From: Bacteroidota bacterium
Lineage (GTDB): Bacteria > Bacteroidota > Bacteroidia > NS11-12g > UBA955
Direction of reading: 5' to 3'
Assembly (NCBI GenBank): GCA_030836345.1
Contig: JAURQA010000169.1
Span: 1 to 7,464 of the forward strand
DNA length: 7,464 nucleotides
Below the pieces are notes generated by a model. The model was given only the letters and a program-made list of their open reading frames with translations, was not told the origin of the DNA and ran no database searches. Below, piece after piece: positions 1-6,800 of this stretch. Position 1 is the first letter of the stretch. The number at the start of each line of letters is the position of its first letter. The position numbers were made by a program, and so were the translations under genes.

Positions 1-1
1 T

Positions 2-286
2 CCTGATGGTTCTGTAACTGATTTTACAGTAACCCTTAAAAATGCTGCCACAGTCGAGCAAGTAAACGAGGCAATGAAAACTGCTTCTAACGGAGCTTTA
101 AACGGAATTATGGAGTATACTGAAGATCCCTTAGTAAGTATAGATATTGTTGGAAATGCACACAGTTGTATTTTCGATTCTAAAATGACTATGGCTATTG
201 GCAACCAAGTTAAAGTAGTTGGTTGGTACGATAATGAAACTGGATACAGCGCAAGAGTAGCGGATCTAGTTGCTAAAATTGGATAA
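2..286 (+). CDS. gap: Glyceraldehyde-3-phosphate dehydrogenase, C-terminal part (5' end outside window)
   Basis: Cytosolic glycolytic enzyme that converts glyceraldehyde 3-phosphate, NAD+ and phosphate into 1,3-bisphosphoglycerate. The reading frame is open from the window edge and gives 94 residues before a TAA stop. It begins with [12 protein letters not shown], which is the usual segment after the catalytic half of the enzyme. It then shows [19 protein letters not shown] and the hallmark [18 protein letters not shown] near the C-terminus, where the Asn and Tyr of the DNETGY segment help position the nicotinamide of NAD. The family is about 330-340 residues long, so roughly the first 70% lies upstream, including the Rossmann fold and the catalytic cysteine. 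The gene is followed 14 bp later by an intrinsic terminator, so it ends its transcription unit. The HSCIFDS wording is typical of Bacteroidota GAPDH. The family call is secure; whether the enzyme is the glycolytic or a gluconeogenic paralogue cannot be decided from this part. Confidence 0.97.
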   Translation, partial: PDGSVTDFTVTLKNAATVEQVNEAMKTASNGALNGIMEYTEDPLVSIDIVGNAHSCIFDSKMTMAIGNQVKVVGWYDNETGYSARVADLVAKIG

Positions 287-300
287 TTTAAATTATAACT

Positions 301-331
301 AAAAAGGGGGGCATTTGGTCCCCTTTTTTTT
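301..331 (+). terminator. Rho-independent terminator of the gap gene
   Basis: An A5-G4 arm (301-309) pairs with C4-T5 (320-328), with a further G-T closing pair (310/319) around an 8-nt loop (311-318). The T-run continues to 331, giving eight T in a row. It starts 14 bp after the gap stop codon. Because an A-run precedes the stem and a T-run follows it, the element could also stop transcription arriving on the - strand, although that side has only five T. Confidence 0.9.
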
Positions 332-340
332 GCTCACCTA

Positions 341-422
341 GCAAAGCACGCCTTTGAGTAACAGCCTGATATATTATTTGTTCGGTATGAGAGCCGCATT
401 CATCTCTATTTATGTGCTTTGC
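341..422. repeat. 9-bp inverted repeat in the intergenic region
   Basis: GCAAAGCAC at 341-349 and its exact reverse complement GTGCTTTGC at 414-422 are separated by 64 bp. In RNA one further G-U pair (350/413) could extend the stem. There is no T-run after it, so it is not a terminator. It may be the closing stem of a small structured RNA or a chance match. The rest of 332-516 contains no open reading frame that I recognise, no tRNA and no clear promoter. Confidence 0.25.
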
Positions 423-516
423 GCAAATAAAACTCTTTGCCGGATTTGGAGATGATTAACATGGCCACTTGGGAATAAATTACAAGCTGTAAGAACGTCG
501 TTTTTTTCATGCTTTT

Positions 517-774
517 ATGGGCCAAAAAAAGTCCTCTAAAGTAAATACCTACCTGAATGTATATAGGAATGCAGAAAGAGGAATATTGTTTTCCATGAAT
601 TATGATCTAACAGGTATGGCTTTCAAGCTTCATGCAGGAGGTACTCTTTCAGAAGATATTATTGACCTCGTGCATAAAAAGGGCAAGAGGGTCATTCTAT
701 GGAATACCATGAGTAATGAAGAAATGAAAATGTATCTATCTATGCGCGCAGATTTTGTAGAATATGGCCTCTAA
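517..774 (+). CDS. Short protein resembling the C-terminal end of a glycerophosphodiester phosphodiesterase; possible gene remnant
   Basis: 85 residues. The second half reads as the last beta-alpha-beta part of a GDPD-type TIM barrel: a strand around GMAFKLHAG, a helix DIIDLVHKKG, the strand KRVILWNTM, a helix EEMKMYLSM and a final strand ADFVEYGL. GDPD enzymes end in this order (helix, Gly-Lys, strand ending in Trp-Thr, a helix, then a short strand, usually GVDGIITD). Full-length enzymes are about 250-300 residues and carry the catalytic HRG, ExD and HD motifs in the N-terminal half, and none of these is visible. The frame is closed by a TAA at 490-492, and the 185 bp back to the gap terminator are too short for the missing part. 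No ribosome binding site or TAnnTTTG element precedes the ATG. The final strand lacks the usual Thr-Asp. I read it as a decayed or truncated gene, but a small expressed protein is possible. The family assignment rests on pattern recognition only. Confidence 0.45.
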   Translation: MGQKKSSKVNTYLNVYRNAERGILFSMNYDLTGMAFKLHAGGTLSEDIIDLVHKKGKRVILWNTMSNEEMKMYLSMRADFVEYGL

Positions 775-835
775 GTGTTCATAAAAAGAAAACACCTCCG
801 CTTATATTTTACCCCTTTTCTAATACTTAGGAAAC

Positions 836-3800
836 CTAGTTAGAAAAAATAATCTTGATCTGTTCCACATCGTCCTTGCTTTTGATTTGGAATGGATAGG
901 TTCCATTAGAAACATCCATTTGTCCAAAATCTAGGCTCTCATAATATACCCCCGCATCCAATTCGCCCCAATCTCTTGACCAAAGCTCTCGGCCATCGAT
1001 CGTTAATAGTTTAACCTCTACCGGACGCTTTTCGCTAATCTCAAATTTATAGGTAAACTTTCCTGCTGTTGGGTTTGGATAGATATAGAAGTTGATAGCA
1101 TTGTCTTGCAATTTATAATTGGCGCTTTCCAAAACAAAGGTTCTGCTAAAGCTATCCATGCAATTTTGATTATTATCAACCACCAATTTTATGGTATACC
1201 TTTTATTACTGGCAAATGTATGATTAAACCCTTGCACCGATTGGCTGGTCCCATCGCTAATTAACCAACTATAGGTATATGGAATACTGCTATTGCTATC
1301 TAAAGCATAAAAACGAATAGCTTCTTGATTTAAGCTATCCATACTAAACGCTGCAGAGACCGGAGGTAAAACTAAAAGCGTGTTATTCGTTGAGTCTGCA
1401 CAAATAGAAGACCTCACTTTTAAATCAATGCTGTACGTATTTGCTACCGTGTATTTGTGCGTATTGCTCGCTTGATTTGCTGTGTTTCCGTCTCCGTAAA
1501 TATATTCGTAACTCAAGACTTTCCCATCGGCATTTGTACTGGTGCTGTTAAAGTCAAATTCTGTTTGATTAGCACAACCCGGCTGAGGGTTAATTGTAAA
1601 TGAAGATTTGGGAATACTTGCAATAGCTACTGGAAATATAACTTGGTCTTCACAATCTTTATCGCTCGTAACGATTAAGCGCAATGCATAAGATCCGTGA
1701 TTTGGATAAATCGTACTAAAATTCGTTGAGGATTTTATGGTTCCATTACCATCGTCCCAGGAATAACGCATGGTTCCATTTGCTAGGGTTGATCTATTTG
1801 TAAAACCAAGTAGCTCTCCCTCGCAGCGAGGCAATAATTCATCTGATGTTAAGGATGCAATGGGCGAAGCATGGACTACATAGTCCTGGCTAATACTATC
1901 TAAACAACCCTGATCTGATTGGGCCAATAATTTAACCGTATAGGTTCCAAAAGTACTGTAATTAGTACTGAGGTTTGTGGAATTTGCCGAAACCCCTTCT
2001 CCATTATTCCAATTGTACGTATTTGAACCCGCTAAAATGGTTGAATTATTGGTAAAAATAAATTGGTTTCCTCTTTCGCAATCCTGCGACTTATCCGCTG
2101 AAAAACCTGCTTTAGGAGAGGCGTTAACGGTTATATTTTTTATTAGCGTATCGAGGCAATTATTCACTGTATTCGTAAAAAGACTTACCTGATATGATCC
2201 GTGAAGCGCATATTGTTTACTTGCCGATGTACTATTTCTAAAAGTGTTATCACCAAAACTCCAGCGATTTTTAAAACTCTCTGTATTTGTGCTTGTGTTT
2301 GTAAAATTAAACCGGTGACCATTGAAACATTGCACTTCTTGGTTAATGGAAAAATTGACTGTTGTCTGAGGATGAACAATATTTTGGATACTTACACTAT
2401 CTACGCAGCCATATATAGACCTTGAAACCAGTTTTACATTGCGCCTACCCTCAGTTGTATATATTAGATTTAGACCATTGGCTGTTGTTGTGCCTGAAGA
2501 ATAATCCCATACATTGCTTAGTGCGTCTGCACAGGTACTCGTAGAAACATGCACAAAGTTGTTTCCTTTTAAACATTGTCCAGCATCGTTCAGCGTCAAA
2601 CTCGCCTTGGGTTGATCTCTAACAACAACGCTTTTAATTATGGAATCTTTACAATTGTTTGAAGTGGTAGAAACCAAAAGTACATCATACCTACCATAGG
2701 TATTGTATTTTTTGGCTCCATTAATCCCCGAGCTTAGGCTTCCATTTCCATACATCCATCTAAAATTTAAGAGGCCAGCGCCTGGAGTTGTATTCGTGAA
2801 AGTAAAAACATGTCCCGCAAAACATTGTTCCTTGTCGTTGATTGTAAAAGAGGGGGAACTTTGTTCATAGATCTGAACAACTTTTGTGACACTATCCAAG
2901 CAAGACAAGTTGGAACTTGCAATAAGCATTACATTATACGAAGAAGCTGATCCATACGTTCGCACTCCATTAGTACTTGTATTCGTGCCGCCATCGCCAT
3001 ACGTCCATTTATAGGTGTTGGTTCCGACAGGTAGTGTGCTGGTGTTGGTGTAAACAAAGCTGTTGCCTTTTAAACATTGAGTAGCATTATTTATGGTAAA
3101 TTCTGCCGTAGGGCTAGCTTTAACAGTCACCTGTTTTTGTAGGCTGTCCTTACACCCTTGATTACTGGTTGCCACCAACAATACATCATAGTTATTGTGG
3201 GTACTGTATGTTTTTGATGGTGAAGAACTGGAACTGGAGCTCCCGTCTCCAAAGGCCCAAGCACTAGAAAAGCTGCCGGAGGAAATAGAAGATCCGTTCG
3301 TAAATTTAAATGAATTACCCTTGAAGCACTGTACATTATTGTTGATTGTAAAACTCATGCTGGCCTGAGGGAATACAATAACGGAATCCTGCTGGGTATT
3401 GGATTTGCAACCCAGTGCAGTAGTAACCTCCAAACTTACAGTATATGTGCCGCTTGAGGCATAGCTATAGCTTGGGTTGGTCTGTGAGCTCTGAGCACCA
3501 GAGGTACCAAAAGTCCATTTTCGTGTTGTAATCGAATTCCCTACTCCCGATGATGTGCTTTGATCTGTAAAACTGAAGGTATTGTTTTTTAAGCACATAT
3601 CAGCAGACTTACTAAATTTCGCTAATGGCAGAGGCGCAACATTTATTGCATAGGCGTTACTTTGAGCACTGCAATACCCTTCTGAGATAATGCATCGATA
3701 GCTTCCGTTATCACTTACTAGAATACTACTAAACTCTAGGGTGCTATCTGTTTCACCTAAAATATCTGTACCGTTCTTTTGCCATTGGTACGTTTGATTG

Positions 3801-6800
3801 CCAGAAAGGGCCTTAGAGAAACTTGCTTTTAGATGAAGTTTCGTTAGTGCACATGGATTCTTAGACCCAAGCGTCCTGGAAACAGTCGCTGTTCCTAAAG
3901 TAAAACCCGAAACTTTTATATAGGAAGTTCGTGTTTCAACCGAGGAACCATCCAAGGTGAGCTTTACCGTCTTATTTCCTGTGCTTGTATAGGATACCGT
4001 ATGAGGTCCTTTTCCCATAGCAGTTGCAGGAGAAGCTCCTGAGCCAAAATCCCAAACATATTCTCCAGCATAGCCCTCGCTTGTATCAGTAAAGACTATA
4101 TTTTCGTTCAAACATACCTCTGTTTTAGATGCGCTAAAACCTGCCTTAACATAATCGTATAATACAGAGTAATCCTCGGCATCTCCATAAATACTGTTTC
4201 CACAGGGATTTGTCATACTACTGCTAAAATCAGATGTTATGCGCATTCGCAAACTTTGGTTTTTCTTAAGGTTAGAAGGGGTAGTAAAAATATAATTCCT
4301 ATAGCCCTTTGTGCCAGGGCTTACCGTTAATATCTCATTATTTGAAGTTTCAAACTTCCCATTGTTATCGTAATCAATAGACATTCGAACGCGGGTGTTA
4401 TTAAAGGTTCCTGCTTTTATTCTTGCCGTATATGTGGTGCTAGGACTTAAACGGAAGGTTTTGCTTTTACTGTAGTCTGTATATTCATCATCGTGTTTAA
4501 AAAGCCCTGTTTCATTGTTATTATCGGTCAGTTCCACGTTAAGAATACCAATACCTACATTTCCAGACCTCGCGGTCGTTGTAGGAGTACAATTTGCCTT
4601 CACTGCTGAAGGGAAAACTCTAATCCAATTAGACTTTGTTAGCGTACTGCTACCTTGGCAATTACTCACTGTTAGTACCACTTTTAACACCCCTGCTTTT
4701 GAGCAACTTATTTCTGGCTCTGGAGAGGAGGCACTGGTTCCGTTTATATAAGAAAACGAGCTAGATGGGGAAATGGTCCAGGTTCTTCCTGAAATTGACC
4801 CTCTTGAGTTATCATATAGTTTGGTATGACCTCCAACAGAAAGGATAGAATCGAAGGTATAAGCCCTCGCTTCTGGTTTAGATGTTCCAAAATCGCGAAT
4901 GGCTGATTTCCACACGCCACGACCATAGGTAGACACTATTACGTGGCTGTACTTGTTCCCTTTTGGAGAATTGTACATGTCAATATCTGTAACATCTGAC
5001 CAGGTTGGGAAACCCGACTCAAACCTCAACCAGCTCCCTGATCCGCCGGAAAAGGTAACATGACATATTCCTCGCTCTGTGCCTACATATAGGTTTTCGC
5101 CAGATAGTGTTTTGTCAAAAACAAGGCATTTAACTCCACCAGAGCTCGTTATTGTCACAGATGAAGTCCAAGTTGCTCCTTTATTTGAAGAACGGTACAC
5201 CCTGCTGTTCGCCGCTAAATAAACAATGTTACTATTGGTAGGGTGGCTTTCCACCCATCTTGGACTCGATGGCATTCCTGCACTTAAATCCGTCCATGAA
5301 GGAGAAGAAACTGTTGCATCATCTGTTCTAAATAATTTATTGTCATCCCTCAAAGCATATAATATTTTAGCATCTGCAGGACTGTTCTCCAGGTATCTCA
5401 TACTCCGTGTATTAGACCCTGCCAAGTTGTTACTAATTTTAACAAAGGTTGGGGTTGTTGCCCTCACGTCATCCGTTCGCCATATATTTTTATATCCGGC
5501 AAAAAACCGCTTTGTATTCCCCTCTTGTAAAACAAATGGAGTAACCCAAGCCCCGGTTTCATTAACACCTCCTGTACCATTATTGGCAATTGTTTTTCCC
5601 GTAGTTTTGTCATACACCCTATATATACTCCCTCTTACATAGGCACCATAAATATATTTGTGATCCGTAGGGTCTACCAAGGCATCTGTTCCATCTCCCC
5701 CCCAATAGGTGTATGATTCATTTTTATCCGTTACTGCCGAACCGTTATCCTGATACCCGTGATTACTAAAAAACTCATTGGTTTGGGCTTGCGCCATCCG
5801 GTATATTTGAGAATTGGATATATTCGAATTAATGTTCTTCCAAACAGATCCTCCATCCGATGAGATATATACTCCTCCATCATTTCCATTCAGTAATTGA
5901 TAACCGCTTTTAGAATATTCCAAGCCATGATGATCTGCATGCACATCATCAGAGCTTTGCCCGGTCCAATGTCCAGAAATAGTCCAAGTTGATCCTCCAT
6001 TGGTGGATTTCCATATGTTTATTCCTACAACAAATACCTCCTCTTTGTTTAAAGGATTCGCTGCAATATCTAAATCATACCATCCTTGTCCATTGAGGTC
6101 ATTTCCTGTATTGCTATATCCAAGAATATTTGGTGTGGTAGAACGCGTTGTAAATGACGTTCCACTATTCGTGCTCCTATACAAGCCCTTAAATCGGCTA
6201 GAAGCAGCAATAATTAGATATACGTAATTTGAATCATCCTTAGTTACCGCAATTTGTCCTCTTTGCAAACCCGATGTTGGCAATCCACTAGTAATTCTAG
6301 TCCAATTTACTCCATTATTCGTACTCCTGTAAAAAGACCCATTGCTAAAAGCGGCATAAACATAGCTTGAATTTCCAGGTTTAAAAACCAAATCCGTCGC
6401 TTTGGTTGAAATACTCGTTCTAACCCATGAGGATCCTGAATTAGTACTGCGGTAAACGCCAGCGTTGGTTGATGCTAAAAGAATAGCTGCATTGGTTGGA
6501 TCAATGATAATTCTTCCAACTGTTCTATTTCCCATCCCTGTATTGGAAAGGGTCCATGTTTTTCCTGCATTTATTGATTTCATAACGCCATAACCGGGCG
6601 CATCACCAGCATCAATATCTCCCGTACCCAAGTACATAATACTCGTATTGCTCGGGTTTATTGCTACACTAGAGACTCCAACAGAGTTTATACCTGTACT
6701 CGTTCCAAAGATCATAGACCAACTTTGACCTGCGTCCGTTGATTTCCATAAGCCCCCTTGCGGCGAACAACCAAAATAGGTTGTGCTATCTGTGGGGTGA

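Noticed and set aside
509..544. Alternative ATG at 509 starting MLLWAKKSPLK
   Set aside because: It stops after 11 codons and shows no relation to the downstream frame unless a frameshift in the A7 run is assumed.
775..795. Weak hairpin GTGTT/AACAC just after the GDPD-like fragment, considered as a terminator
   Set aside because: Only five base pairs, mostly A-T, with an 11-nt loop and no T-run after it on either strand.
1124..3625. CRISPR-like or tandem DNA repeat array suggested by the roughly 250-bp periodicity
   Set aside because: The repetition is at protein level (82-87 residues) with divergent DNA; it is explained by PKD modules.
1977..4926. Other open frames of 60-78 residues on either strand within the giant gene
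   Set aside because: They overlap well-defined GEVED, Ig and PKD coding sequence in another frame and carry no domain or start signal of their own.
5226..5642. A 138-residue open frame on the + strand
   Set aside because: It lies entirely inside the giant gene on the opposite strand, has no recognisable domain, and the opposing frame has clear propeller motifs.
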